A stretch of 39,725 nucleotides of DNA from Pseudomonadota bacterium (GTDB lineage: Bacteria; Pseudomonadota; Alphaproteobacteria; Caulobacterales; Caulobacteraceae), in NCBI GenBank assembly GCA_963205025.1, contig CAUJHO010000066.1, forward strand, positions 1-39,725, in the 5' to 3' direction. Of the stretch, positions 1 to 8,970 are shown one piece after another. Every line of letters begins with the position of its first letter. Position 1 is the stretch's first letter. The position numbers and the translations under genes were made by a program. The notes below the pieces were generated by a model, which was given only the letters and a program-made list of their open reading frames with translations, was not told the origin of the DNA and did no database searches.

Positions 1-1
1 C

Positions 2-592
2 GAGACGGCGTCGCGCCCCTATGACAAGGCCCGCGACGGCTTCGTCATGGGCGAGGGGGCCGGTGTTCTGGTTCTGGAGGAATATGAGCACGCCAGGGCG
101 CGCGGGGCGAAGATCTATGCCGAGGTCGCCGGCTACGGCCTGTCCGGTGACGCCTATCATATCACCGCCCCGTCGGAGGACGGCGACGGCGGCTTGCGGG
201 CCATGAAGGCGGCGCTGAAGAATGCGGGCCTGGAGGCGTCGGACATCGATTATGTCAACGCCCACGGCACCTCGACCATGGCCGACGGTATCGAACTGAG
301 AGCGGTGGAACGCCTGCTGGGCAATCAGGCCTCGCAGGCCGCCATGTCTTCGACCAAGTCGATGACCGGGCACCTGCTAGGTGCGGCCGGTGCCATTGAG
401 GCCGCTTTCAGCGTGCTGGCGATCCGCGATCAGGTCGCCCCGCCGACGATCAATCTGGATGACCCGGAGTTCGAGACGCCGATGGATCTTTGCGCCAATG
501 CGGCGAAACCGATGGTCATCGATGTGGCGATGTCGAATTCCTTCGGGTTTGGCGGGACCAATGCCGCCGTCATCTTCAAGAAGGTCGCATGA
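2..592 (+). CDS. fabF: Beta-ketoacyl-ACP synthase II, C-terminal part (5' end outside window)
   Basis: Condenses malonyl-ACP with a growing acyl-ACP in cytosolic fatty acid elongation. The reading frame is open from base 2, so the gene starts upstream of the window; 196 residues are visible, a little under half of a normal FabF of about 415. Two of the three catalytic residues are seen: the His of NAHGTST (codon at 263-265) and the His of KSMTGHLLG (codon at 371-373). The active-site Cys lies outside the window. The stretch [19 protein letters not shown] at the edge and [10 protein letters not shown] near the end are typical of FabF rather than FabB. The stop overlaps the mltG start as ATGA, so the two are translationally coupled. 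The family assignment is secure; only the N-terminal half is unseen. Confidence 0.97.
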   Translation, partial: ETASRPYDKARDGFVMGEGAGVLVLEEYEHARARGAKIYAEVAGYGLSGDAYHITAPSEDGDGGLRAMKAALKNAGLEASDIDYVNAHGTSTMADGIELRAVERLLGNQASQAAMSSTKSMTGHLLGAAGAIEAAFSVLAIRDQVAPPTINLDDPEFETPMDLCANAAKPMVIDVAMSNSFGFGGTNAAVIFKKVA

Positions 593-1659
593 GCGGATCC
601 GCGTTCAAGGCCGGGGTGCTTAGTGCCCTGGCAACCGCCGCCCTGATCTTCATTGCGGGCCTGGCCTGGGCCTTCGCCAGCTACAATGCCGACGGCCCCA
701 CGGCCCCCAGTGGTGACGAGACGGTCGTCGTCCTGCGGTCAGGCGCAGGCGTCGCCGAGATCGCGGGCGTCCTGGCCGAGGCGGGGGTCATACGCTCTGC
801 GACGGGGTTCAGGGTCGCCGCCCAGCTGACCGGGGCGGACCGTGACCTGCGAGCCGGCGAATACCGGATCGAGAGCCAGGCTTCCCTGGCCGAGGTGATC
901 CAGACCTTGCGAACCGGCGATGTGGCCCGGCACTTTGTGACAATCCCCGAAGGCTGGTCGGTGGCGCAGGCCATCGACATCCTGAATGATGAGGGCGTCC
1001 TGACCGGGGAGATCACCGAGATCCCGGCTGAGGGGTCGTTGATGCCCGATACCTATGAGGTGACCCGGGGTGAGAGCCGCCAGGCGGTCATCGAGCGGAT
1101 GCAGTCGGCGCAGGCGGCCGTCATCGCCGAGCTCTGGCCCGGTCGGGCGCAAGGACTGCCGTTCTCGACGCCGGAGCAGGCGGTGGTCCTGGCCTCGATC
1201 GTCGAGAAGGAAACCGGCCAGGCTGATGAGCGCCGGCAGGTGGCGGCGGTCTTCGTCAACCGCTTGCGGCTGGGCATGCGGCTCGAAAGTGATCCGACGA
1301 TCATCTATGGGATCACCCAGGGACGCCCTCTGGGTCGTGGCCTGCGGCGCTCGGAAATCGACCGGCCTACTGACTGGAACACCTATCAGATCGACGGCCT
1401 GCCACCGACGCCCATTGCCAATCCCGGTCGGGACGCGATTGCTGCGGTGCTGAATCCACCCAACTCACGCAACCTGTTCTTCGTGGCGGATGGATCGGGC
1501 GGCCACGCCTTCGCCGAGACCTATCAGCAGCATCTGCAGAATGTCGCACGCTGGCGCACCATCGAACAGGAACAGGCTTCCTCGCAAACGCCGTCCGTCA
1601 CGCCGCCGGCAGAGCCGCAGACCGTACCATCGACCCCGTCCGAAGCGACCGCCCCATGA
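589..1659 (+). CDS. mltG: Endolytic murein transglycosylase MltG (YceG-like)
   Basis: An inner-membrane lytic transglycosylase that cuts nascent peptidoglycan strands and sets glycan chain length. The protein has 356 residues from the ATG at 589. That start overlaps the fabF stop by four bases and puts a single membrane anchor at about residues 8-30. A LysM-like module precedes the YceG catalytic domain. The signature ASIVEKET holds the catalytic Glu at about residue 206, and [11 protein letters not shown] and [11 protein letters not shown] are also family hallmarks. The tail after about residue 325 is rich in Pro, Thr and Ser and is probably disordered. The frame is open further upstream, to 490, but that would run deep into fabF. 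The fabF-mltG-yicC-gmk order is common in alphaproteobacteria. Confidence 0.95.
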   Translation: MSGSAFKAGVLSALATAALIFIAGLAWAFASYNADGPTAPSGDETVVVLRSGAGVAEIAGVLAEAGVIRSATGFRVAAQLTGADRDLRAGEYRIESQASLAEVIQTLRTGDVARHFVTIPEGWSVAQAIDILNDEGVLTGEITEIPAEGSLMPDTYEVTRGESRQAVIERMQSAQAAVIAELWPGRAQGLPFSTPEQAVVLASIVEKETGQADERRQVAAVFVNRLRLGMRLESDPTIIYGITQGRPLGRGLRRSEIDRPTDWNTYQIDGLPPTPIANPGRDAIAAVLNPPNSRNLFFVADGSGGHAFAETYQQHLQNVARWRTIEQEQASSQTPSVTPPAEPQTVPSTPSEATAP

Positions 1660-2537
1660 GTGGTGTGATCTCAGGCATGACCGGCTTTGGCCGCTGCGAA
1701 GGGGCGCTGGGTGACTGGGCCTGGACGATCGAGGTGCGCTCGGTCAACGGACGCTCGCTGGATGTGAAATTGAAGACACCAGCCGGCCTGGACGGCCTCG
1801 ACCGCGAGGGTCGGGAGGCCGCACAGGCCCGCTTTCAACGTGGTCAGATCGGAATCACCGTCCAGGCGCGGCGCAGCGAGCGCGCCGCTGCGATCCGCAT
1901 CAACACCGAGGTGCTGGCCGCCTACCGGGAGGTCATGGCTGATCTGGTCGACGGCGGGGCCAGCCCTCCGACGGCCGACGGCTTGCTGGGCCTGAGAGGC
2001 GTTCTCGAGGCTGCCGAGGCCGATGACGGAGATCTTTCGGAGGTCCAGGCCGCCCTGGCCCGCGACCTGGCCCGGGCCCTCGATGATCTGAAACTTGCGC
2101 GGCGGGACGAGGGAGCGCGCCTGGAACCCCTGATCCTGGGATTTCTGGATCGGATCTCTGACCTTGCTGGTCGGGCCAGACAGGAGGCCGACGCCCAGAC
2201 CCTGGCGATTCGCGAGCGCTTCACCAAGCGCGTCGAAGACCTTACCGATGGGGCTGTGGGTCTCGAAGATCGCATCTTTCAGGAGGCGGCGATGATGGCT
2301 GCGCGCGCCGATGTTCGAGAAGAACTGGACCGGCTGGACGCCCATACCGCCTCCGGCCGCGCCCTCGTGGCCGAAGGCGGGGCCGTCGGCCGCAGACTGG
2401 ACTTCCTGACCCAGGAGTTCATGCGCGAAGCCAACACCCTGTGTTCGAAGGCGGCCACACTTGCCTTGACCTCGGCGGGTCTGGACCTCAAAGCCACCAT
2501 CGAGCAACTCCGGGAGCAGGTGCAGAATGTCGAGTGA
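1656..2537 (+). CDS. YicC/YloC-family endoribonuclease
   Basis: Member of the YicC family, whose E. coli representative is an RNA-cleaving enzyme connected with small-RNA turnover. The protein has 293 residues, the usual length. The N-terminus carries the family opening MTGFGR at about residues 8-13, followed by VRSVNGRSLDVKLK. The C-terminal DUF1732-type region contains EEDRLDAH-like sequence (here REELDRLDAH) and ends with LKATIEQLREQVQNVE, a nearly universal C-terminus. The ATG at 1656 overlaps the mltG stop as ATGA, and the gene end overlaps gmk by 11 bases, so it belongs to the fabF-mltG-yicC-gmk run. The role in this organism is inferred from the family; the RNase activity was established only for a few homologues. 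Confidence 0.93.
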   Translation: MSGVISGMTGFGRCEGALGDWAWTIEVRSVNGRSLDVKLKTPAGLDGLDREGREAAQARFQRGQIGITVQARRSERAAAIRINTEVLAAYREVMADLVDGGASPPTADGLLGLRGVLEAAEADDGDLSEVQAALARDLARALDDLKLARRDEGARLEPLILGFLDRISDLAGRARQEADAQTLAIRERFTKRVEDLTDGAVGLEDRIFQEAAMMAARADVREELDRLDAHTASGRALVAEGGAVGRRLDFLTQEFMREANTLCSKAATLALTSAGLDLKATIEQLREQVQNVE

Positions 2538-3186
2538 CGGCCAGATCCATCCGTCGCCCCGCCGGGGACTGTTGCTGATGGTTGTCGCGCCGTCGGGTGT
2601 GGGCAAGACCAGCCTGACTCGTCGCCTGATCGCGGACCACCCCGACCTGCACCTGTCGCTGTCCTATACGACACGCGAGCCACGCCCCGGCGAACACGAT
2701 GCGCGCGACTATCATTTCGTCGATCGCGCTACCTTCGATCAGATGGTCGCCGACGATGCCTTCCTCGAATGGGCTGAGGTCTATGGCAACCGTTACGGGA
2801 GCCCCAAGGCCCCGATCATGGCGGCGCTGGAGAAGGGGCAGAGCGCCCTGTTCGACATCGACGACCATGGTGCCAAGACGATAGCCGGCCACCTGCCGCA
2901 GGATTCGGTCCTGGTCTATCTCCTTCCGCCGTCGCTGGCGGAGATGCGGCGGCGTCTGACCGCGCGCTCGCAGGACTCCGAAGAGGTGATCCGCAAGCGG
3001 ATCGCCCGTGCCAAGGACGAGGTCTGCGGCTGGAACACCTTTGACTATGTCCTGCTCAATGACGATTTCGACCGGGCTTACGCGGACCTGGCGCACATCT
3101 TCCATGCCGAGCGGCTGAAGCGTGTGCGCAATCCCTGGGTCGGGGAATTCGTCGGCGACCTTCTGGCTGAAGAGATCGACACCTAG
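2527..3186 (+). CDS. gmk: Guanylate kinase
   Basis: Transfers phosphate from ATP to GMP to make GDP, feeding GTP, dGTP and (p)ppGpp pools in the cytosol. The protein has 219 residues, normal for the family. The P-loop APSGVGKTS lies at residues 21-29; the first residue is Ala rather than the usual Gly, a mild variation. The GMP-binding segment SYTTREPRPGEHDARDYHFV follows, then FLEWAEVYGNRYGSPK. The start at 2527 lies inside the last codons of yicC (11-base overlap), so translation is likely coupled. It is the last gene of the plus-strand run and meets rsmA tail to tail. The 98-base gap (3187-3284) contains no obvious hairpin terminator. Confidence 0.97.
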   Translation: MSSDGQIHPSPRRGLLLMVVAPSGVGKTSLTRRLIADHPDLHLSLSYTTREPRPGEHDARDYHFVDRATFDQMVADDAFLEWAEVYGNRYGSPKAPIMAALEKGQSALFDIDDHGAKTIAGHLPQDSVLVYLLPPSLAEMRRRLTARSQDSEEVIRKRIARAKDEVCGWNTFDYVLLNDDFDRAYADLAHIFHAERLKRVRNPWVGEFVGDLLAEEIDT

Positions 3187-3284
3187 CGCCGTGCGCGCCT
3201 GATCGGATCTGTCTGAAGCCGTGCTCGAGCTTTCGGATTTGGGTGTTCGGGTCCGGCAAACAGCTTGCACCGGTCGGAAGCGTT

Positions 3285-4103
3285 CTAGGTTCCCGTTGCC
3301 TCGGCCAGTCTGAGGAAACCGGCGACGTCGATGGTTTCGGCCCGGGCGTCCGGGCTGATGCCGGCCGCCTCGCACAGGGTTGCGCCCCCCAGCGATTTCA
3401 GACTGGACCGCAGCATTTTGCGGCGTTGGCCGAAGGCTGCGGCTGTGACCTTTTCGAGGGCTTTCAATGTGTCGCTCGAAGGCGCATCTGCGCGCGGGTC
3501 AAGGCGCACGACCGCCGAAGCGACCTTCGGCGGAGGGGTGAAGGCGCGCGCGGGCAGGTCCATGACCACGCGGGCCTCGCAGACCGCCTGGGAGATCACG
3601 GTGAGGCGGCCATAGGCCGCCGTGCCGGGTCGCGCCGCGACGCGGTCGGCGACCTCCTTCTGGAACATTAGGGTCAGGGACTGCGGCCGCCACGGGCCGG
3701 TCAGCCATTTGATCAGCAGCGGCGTGCCGACATTATAGGGCAGGTTCGAGACGAGGTGACCGACGCGCCCTTCCAGGAGTGCCGTCTCGTCCACCTTCAG
3801 GGCGTCACCCTCGACGACGGCGAGGCGATCTCCACTGGCCGCCGCGAGGTCTTCCAGCAGGGGAATGAAGCGCCGGTCCTTCTCGACGACGACAACCTGG
3901 GCAGCATCGCTTTCCAGCAGGGCTCGCGTCAGGCCCCCCGGACCTGGGCCAACCTCGATCACCACATTCCCTTCGAACGGGCCGGCGAGGCGGGCGATCT
4001 TCCGCGTCACGTTCAGATCCAGCAGGAAATGCTGGCCGAACCGCTTGTCCGCCGACAGGCCGTGGGCCTCTAGCACATCTCTGAGAGGAGGAAGCTCGGT
4101 CAT
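3285..4103 (-). CDS. rsmA: 16S rRNA dimethyladenosine transferase (KsgA/RsmA)
   Basis: Dimethylates two adjacent adenines in the 3'-terminal helix of 16S rRNA with S-adenosylmethionine, a late step and checkpoint of 30S maturation. The protein has 272 residues. Visible motifs in order: FGQHFLLD (about 22-29), the SAM-binding VIEVGPGPGGLT (48-59), the catalytic NLPYNVGTPLL (120-130) and FTPPPKVASAVVRL. The start codon overlaps the pdxA stop by four bases (ATGA on the minus strand). It is the last gene of the lptF-to-rsmA operon, and the surA-pdxA-rsmA order is also known from E. coli and many other proteobacteria. Confidence 0.97.
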   Translation of the reverse strand: MTELPPLRDVLEAHGLSADKRFGQHFLLDLNVTRKIARLAGPFEGNVVIEVGPGPGGLTRALLESDAAQVVVVEKDRRFIPLLEDLAAASGDRLAVVEGDALKVDETALLEGRVGHLVSNLPYNVGTPLLIKWLTGPWRPQSLTLMFQKEVADRVAARPGTAAYGRLTVISQAVCEARVVMDLPARAFTPPPKVASAVVRLDPRADAPSSDTLKALEKVTAAAFGQRRKMLRSSLKSLGGATLCEAAGISPDARAETIDVAGFLRLAEATGT

Positions 4104-5098
4104 GGTCGTGCGCGGTTCCGGACCATTTCCCAGGCCAGCTGGATGGCGGCGATCAGGCTGTCGGGCCGCGCCAGACCCTTCCCGGCGATGTCATGGCCGA
4201 CCCCGTGATCCGGTGAGGTTCGAATGATCGGCAGGCCGAGTGTGGCATTGACCCCACCCCAAAAATCCAGGGTCTTGACCGGGATCAGGCCCTGGTCGTG
4301 GTACAGACAGATGGCCGCGTCGTAGTGCGCCCGCGCCTCGGCATGGAACATCGTGTCGGCCGGCAACGGCACCGAGATGTCGATGCCCTCGCTGCGCAGT
4401 TGGTCGACCGCCGGCATCAGGACGTCGCGCTCCTCGGTGCCGAGGGTCCCATCCTCGCCGGCATGGGGATTGAGGCCGGCCAAGGCCAGGCGCGGTCGGG
4501 CGATAGCGAAGTCGCGCTGCAGGGCTTCGTGGGCGACGCGCGCCGTGTCGATGACCTTCTGTGTCGTGACGAGGCCAGGCACCCGCTCAAGCGGCACATG
4601 GATGGTGACGAGGCAGACCCGCAAGTCGGCGGACGTCAGCATCATGACCGGGCCGCGCGTCCCCTCGAACGGGGCGGTGGCGGTCAGTTCGGCGATGAAT
4701 TCGGTGTGCCCGGGGAATCGAAATCCGGCCTGGTAAAGCGGAGCCTTGGCGATGGGGGAGGTGACGACGCCGGAGGCGAAGCCGCCGAGCGTGAGGTCCA
4801 CCGCCTCTTCGATCCAGGCCACGATCGACGCGGCATGGGCCGGGTCGGATCGGCCCGACTGGGTCGGGACTGTGACTGGACGATGCAGAACCGGCAGGGC
4901 GCTTTCGAACACGGCTCCGGCTTGGAGCGGATCGTCGATCCGCGCGACGATGACACCATCACCCTGGAGCAGGTCGGCATCGCCGACGACAAAGAACACC
5001 GGTCCGGCCTGATGCAGCCTTTGCCAGGCTGCGCCCACGATCTCGGGCCCGATCCCGGCCGGATCGCCCAAGCTCAGGGCGAGCGGCGGGGCCATCAT
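4100..5098 (-). CDS. pdxA: 4-hydroxythreonine-4-phosphate dehydrogenase
   Basis: Oxidises 4-phosphohydroxy-L-threonine in the DXP-dependent route to pyridoxal 5'-phosphate. The protein has 332 residues, as expected. It opens with LSLGDPAGIGPEIV. The three metal-binding histidines expected from the E. coli enzyme (166, 211, 266) are seen as His167 (TIHVPL), His212 (NPHAGEDG) and His267 (LYHDQG). TSPIAKAPL and GHTEF form the substrate site. Two adjacent ATGs (5098 and 5095) make the exact start ambiguous by one residue. Only eight bases separate it from surA and it overlaps rsmA, so it is cotranscribed with both. Confidence 0.96.
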   Translation of the reverse strand: MMAPPLALSLGDPAGIGPEIVGAAWQRLHQAGPVFFVVGDADLLQGDGVIVARIDDPLQAGAVFESALPVLHRPVTVPTQSGRSDPAHAASIVAWIEEAVDLTLGGFASGVVTSPIAKAPLYQAGFRFPGHTEFIAELTATAPFEGTRGPVMMLTSADLRVCLVTIHVPLERVPGLVTTQKVIDTARVAHEALQRDFAIARPRLALAGLNPHAGEDGTLGTEERDVLMPAVDQLRSEGIDISVPLPADTMFHAEARAHYDAAICLYHDQGLIPVKTLDFWGGVNATLGLPIIRTSPDHGVGHDIAGKGLARPDSLIAAIQLAWEMVRNRARP

Positions 5099-5106
5099 CG
5101 TTGGGT

Positions 5107-6420
5107 TCAGGATTCGCTGTCGCGCGACTCGATCGTCGCGGCGTTGCGGAGGTCACGGATGTAGCGTCGGTTCAGCATGTCGAGCTGCTGTCGGCTCAGC
5201 TGCTGCTGCACCTCTTCGCGGGTCGGAATCGAATCGCTGGCGGCCCGACGGCCGCACATGGCGATCAGGTGCAGGCCCTGCTCGGATCGCTGCGGCGTAC
5301 TGATGCTGCCGACGCTGGCGCTACGGGCGATTTCCTGGAAAGGAGCCGCCAGATCGGCGACATCGGCCTCTCCGAGCTCCGACCCGATCACCCCGGCGGT
5401 CGCATTGGCGCGGGCCACGATGTTGTCGCAGGTCAGGCTGCTGTCACGCAGCGCATTGAGGGTCGCGGTCGCCTCGGCAACCTGGGCTTCGCTGGCATTC
5501 GGCGGAAGCCGCACACCGGCCTGACGCAGATTGGCCATGGTCGAGACGGCCCCGGTGCGTTCGTCGCGTACGAGAATGATATAGACCCCACCGTCCACCG
5601 CGATCGGATTGGACAACTGGCCCGGATTCATCTGGTTGAGAGCGGCCTGGACCTGGGCCGGAGTTTCGCCTTCGATCACCCATCCGGCATCGCCGCCACC
5701 CTGGGCCGACGGGGCAGAGGAAAACTGGCGCGCAACAGCCGGGAAGGGCGCGCCCTGCAGAAGCTGCTGAACCAGCTGACGGGCCCCGTTCATGGCGACG
5801 TCCATGCCGCCGACGGCGGCGGCGTCGATATAGATCTCACCGAGCAGCCACTGGGGCCGGCTGGCCGCCTGTTCGATCCGCTCCAGAACGGCATTGATCT
5901 GATCTGTGCCGACGCGCGTACGGTCACGATAGCGGCCGTTCACGAGCATTCCCCAGCCCATGTCGACCCGGACCTTCTCGCGGAAGGTGGCCGGGTCCAG
6001 GCCGAAATCAGTCATGGCTGCCAGCATCTGTTCAGCCGAGGCCCCGCTTTCCTGGGCCATGGCGGCGATCTCCGAGTTCACCATCTCGTCGGTGACCTCG
6101 ACCTCGTAGCGTTCCAGCTCCTGGGATTGAAGTTGCTGGTCGATCAGGCTGCGCAGGGCCTGCTGCTGAATGGCCGGAAGGTTTTCCTCGGTCGGCCGCA
6201 GTTGCGAGGTGAAGATCAGGAACAGCATTCGCTGACGCACATCATAGCTGGTGATGAGGTCGTCATTCACCGTGACCATCACGCCTTCGGCCATGGCGAT
6301 GTCGGGCGCGGCTCCGGTGCCGGCCGGAGGCTCGACGGGTTGGCCGGCGGCCTGAGCAAAGGCCGGTTGGGACATGGACAGGGCGAGGGCGACGACGCCC
6401 GCGGAAAGCATCCAGCGCAT
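5107..6420 (-). CDS. surA: Periplasmic peptidyl-prolyl isomerase / chaperone SurA
   Basis: A periplasmic chaperone that carries unfolded outer-membrane proteins, LptD among them in E. coli, to the BAM complex. I place the start at the ATG at 6420. It gives 437 residues and begins a clear Sec signal peptide (MRWMLSAGVVALALSMSQPAFA, cleavage expected after AFA). An in-frame ATG at 6492 would add 24 residues ahead of the signal and is less likely. An N-terminal helical SurA_N-type region is followed by one well-formed parvulin domain (roughly 190-290, with GDAGWV and VDGGVYIILVRDER). A second, degenerate parvulin-like region ends in GLHLIAMCGRR. It sits between lptD (81-base gap to this start) and pdxA. 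Confidence 0.92.
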   Translation of the reverse strand: MRWMLSAGVVALALSMSQPAFAQAAGQPVEPPAGTGAAPDIAMAEGVMVTVNDDLITSYDVRQRMLFLIFTSQLRPTEENLPAIQQQALRSLIDQQLQSQELERYEVEVTDEMVNSEIAAMAQESGASAEQMLAAMTDFGLDPATFREKVRVDMGWGMLVNGRYRDRTRVGTDQINAVLERIEQAASRPQWLLGEIYIDAAAVGGMDVAMNGARQLVQQLLQGAPFPAVARQFSSAPSAQGGGDAGWVIEGETPAQVQAALNQMNPGQLSNPIAVDGGVYIILVRDERTGAVSTMANLRQAGVRLPPNASEAQVAEATATLNALRDSSLTCDNIVARANATAGVIGSELGEADVADLAAPFQEIARSASVGSISTPQRSEQGLHLIAMCGRRAASDSIPTREEVQQQLSRQQLDMLNRRYIRDLRNAATIESRDSES

Positions 6421-6501
6421 AGGGGACGGTATTCCTTCTCCGACAAGCGGGTTCAAAACGAGTCTGGCCGTCGGACGGCGTTCGAGAGACATGAGCGCGT
6501 C

Positions 6502-8967
6502 TTACCTTGAACCGCCCAATGTGGCGAGGTTTAGGCGAACAAAGACGCCCTCGGACGCGCGAACTCCGCGTCCGGCCAACAGGTCCTCGTTTCTTTCATA
6601 GATGAGTTCGAAGCGCAGGCATTCGTCCTGGTACAGCAGGCCGATCTCCGATCTGCGCCACAGTTCCTCGTCGAGGTCTCGGTGGGCCTGGAACGATACG
6701 CCCCAATCCCCCAAGATGAAGACCTGCCCGGAAAGCTGCAGCGACTGATAGTTGGCATTGCCGATCGACGACGGGTCGGTCTGATCGGAAATGTAGCGGA
6801 CCGCGATCTGGTCGGCTTCACGGAATCTCGCCCCGGCCCCGACCTCGACCTGGCGCAGTTCGAAATTGTCATCCAGTCGCAACCGCGCCCAGCCGGACAC
6901 GCCCGGCAAGGGTTGGGCCGTCGCAGCCACGACCCAGTCGGACGACGTCTCGGAAATTCCGGTCGGATCGTACAGGTCGCCAGGCGGCGCACCGGTGATC
7001 TGACGCAAATACCCCGTCGCTTCCTCGGCGCGGAACATGCGCCCGACGAACAGGCTGGCGCTGCGCGACTGCGCCCACTCGGCGGCCACCCTCATGCCGA
7101 GGCTGGCGCGAAGGCCGCCTTCATAGAGGTCATAGCCCGGAAATTTGTTCTCCTGGAACAACGAGGTCTCGTCCAGTTCGATCGCCTGGCTGTCCTCGTT
7201 GGGAATCAGGGCGTCGATGTCGGTCTGGGGCGATATGGCGATCTGGGCCATGGGTTCGACGATGATCGCGCCGCCTTCAAAGCGCCGGATCAGCGGATAG
7301 CGAATGTCCAGCCCGAGCGTCGCATTGAACCTTGAAACCTGTTCGGTCTGGTCGGGAAGGGTGGGCAGATCCTCGACCGTGTAGAAGTCGCCACGGGCCG
7401 ACATGAAGGGTTCGAGCCTCAGGCCGAAATCGGTCGTGATGGCGCGCCGCCAATCGGCCTCGAAGGTCGCGCGGGCACTGTCGACCCCGGGGAGATCCGG
7501 CGTCACCACGGGAGGAAGGTAAGGGGCCGACAGGACCGGCGAGCCGACATAGTCCTCGCGGAACAGGGCCACAGCCGAGCCGTGCAGCCGCAGTCGGCCG
7601 CCGAAAACGGGGGAGGCAGGCTCCCACCGTGCCTCAATCAGCGGCCCGACAACCGGCAGGGTATCGTCGTTTTCGAAGACCAGTCCCCGAACGTCGCCGA
7701 GGGGGTAGTTTGTGGTGTCGACCCCGAGTACCCGCATCGACTGGAAGGCCACGATCGCCGCCGAAAAATAGGCCCGCTCGCTCTGACGCTCGACATAGAT
7801 CTGATTGGCGAGGCGTCGATGGTCGGCCTGATACAGACCCTGGGTGCTGTAGGCGTCCTCGATGTCGTAGCGGTCGAACAGCGTCGGATCGGTCGCATAT
7901 TCAATCGTGAAGCCCCAGCGCCATTCCGGGTTGATGGCAAAGGCACCTCGACCCAGGACATAGCCCCGCGATTCCGCCGTGCCGTAGCGGGTGTTGTCCA
8001 GATCGACGCCGACGCCCGGGTCCTGGTCGACATTTCCGAAAAGCCGATCATGGGTATAGCCGGCACGGATCTGGACATTTCCCGAATGGAACCGCCGTCG
8101 CCAGTCCAGGTTCAGGAACGGATTGACCGAGGTGTTGATCTGGGGGCTGACGATCAGGTCCTGATGGGGGGAAATGACCCAAAGGTAGGGCTGCTCGTAG
8201 GAGAAGCCGCGCGCGTCGGATCCCGTCACCGTCGGGATCAGAAAGCCGGACTGACGCTCGGCAGAGGGGTCCGGGTGCCAGAAGACCGGCGAATAGAAGA
8301 CCGGAATCCCGGCCACGCGAATGACGGCATTGCGATAGAAGACGATCGCATTGTCCTGATCCTGCACGACAGTATCGGCCTGGATCGACCAGGTCGGTTC
8401 GCTCGGCTCACCCTCGCTGTCGCAGATGTCGCACGGCGTGAAGATCGCATTGTACAGTTCATTGACGGTTTCGGTCCGTCGCACGGCGCTGGCGGCCGAG
8501 ATCTTGATGTTGTTGCCCAGCCGGGCCGCGAAGCCGGTGGCGACGCCGGCGCGAAGTTGATCATCCAGTTCGAGGGTGTCGGCGTACTGGACGGTCCCGT
8601 CGGGATTGATCAGCTCGGCATTGCCGGCGGCCGACAGCAGCCCGGAGGTGACGTTGTAGTCGACCTGATCCGCGCGCAGCAGGCGGCCCTGATAGCGCGC
8701 CTGGACGGTCCCGACCGCCAGGATCTGGTCCGTCTCGCTGTCATGGGTGATGGCATCGGCCTCGAGGTACAGGCCGTCCGCCGTCAGGCCGTCCGGGCCG
8801 GGCGTTTCGGTAGCCGGGCCGGCCGGCGGAGTTTCCTGGGCGAAGGCGTGACCGTACGACAGCCCGAACGCCGCCGCCCCAATCCCGGCGAGGAGTTGGG
8901 CGCGGATCCCGGATCGAAAACCGTCGCGTTCAAACCTGAACATCGAGTCCCACTGAAGCTTCGCCAC
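6502..8967 (-). CDS. lptD: LPS-assembly protein LptD (outer-membrane translocon)
   Basis: An outer-membrane beta-barrel that, with LptE, inserts lipopolysaccharide into the outer leaflet. The protein has 821 residues with a GTG start at 8967; GAGGA sits nine bases upstream. An ATG eight codons later, at 8943, is the alternative. A signal peptide ends near AFAQE (about residue 45). An OstA/LptA-like beta-jellyroll follows (about 60-190; TADGLYLEADAI, AVGTVQARYQG), then the long barrel domain. The CDICD pair at about 180 and DECLRF near the C-terminus offer cysteines for the disulfides that lock LptD in its mature fold, which is inferred from E. coli. It lies three bases after lptG, within the lpt operon. 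Confidence 0.95.
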   Translation of the reverse strand: MAKLQWDSMFRFERDGFRSGIRAQLLAGIGAAAFGLSYGHAFAQETPPAGPATETPGPDGLTADGLYLEADAITHDSETDQILAVGTVQARYQGRLLRADQVDYNVTSGLLSAAGNAELINPDGTVQYADTLELDDQLRAGVATGFAARLGNNIKISAASAVRRTETVNELYNAIFTPCDICDSEGEPSEPTWSIQADTVVQDQDNAIVFYRNAVIRVAGIPVFYSPVFWHPDPSAERQSGFLIPTVTGSDARGFSYEQPYLWVISPHQDLIVSPQINTSVNPFLNLDWRRRFHSGNVQIRAGYTHDRLFGNVDQDPGVGVDLDNTRYGTAESRGYVLGRGAFAINPEWRWGFTIEYATDPTLFDRYDIEDAYSTQGLYQADHRRLANQIYVERQSERAYFSAAIVAFQSMRVLGVDTTNYPLGDVRGLVFENDDTLPVVGPLIEARWEPASPVFGGRLRLHGSAVALFREDYVGSPVLSAPYLPPVVTPDLPGVDSARATFEADWRRAITTDFGLRLEPFMSARGDFYTVEDLPTLPDQTEQVSRFNATLGLDIRYPLIRRFEGGAIIVEPMAQIAISPQTDIDALIPNEDSQAIELDETSLFQENKFPGYDLYEGGLRASLGMRVAAEWAQSRSASLFVGRMFRAEEATGYLRQITGAPPGDLYDPTGISETSSDWVVAATAQPLPGVSGWARLRLDDNFELRQVEVGAGARFREADQIAVRYISDQTDPSSIGNANYQSLQLSGQVFILGDWGVSFQAHRDLDEELWRRSEIGLLYQDECLRFELIYERNEDLLAGRGVRASEGVFVRLNLATLGGSR

Positions 8968-8970
8968 GGG

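Noticed and set aside
3187..3284. Terminator between gmk and rsmA
   Set aside because: No stem longer than a few bases and no T tract was found; the convergent genes may rely on Rho.
5101..6510. A 469-codon plus-strand frame opposite surA
   Set aside because: Antisense shadow of surA; no domain, no start with a ribosome binding site.
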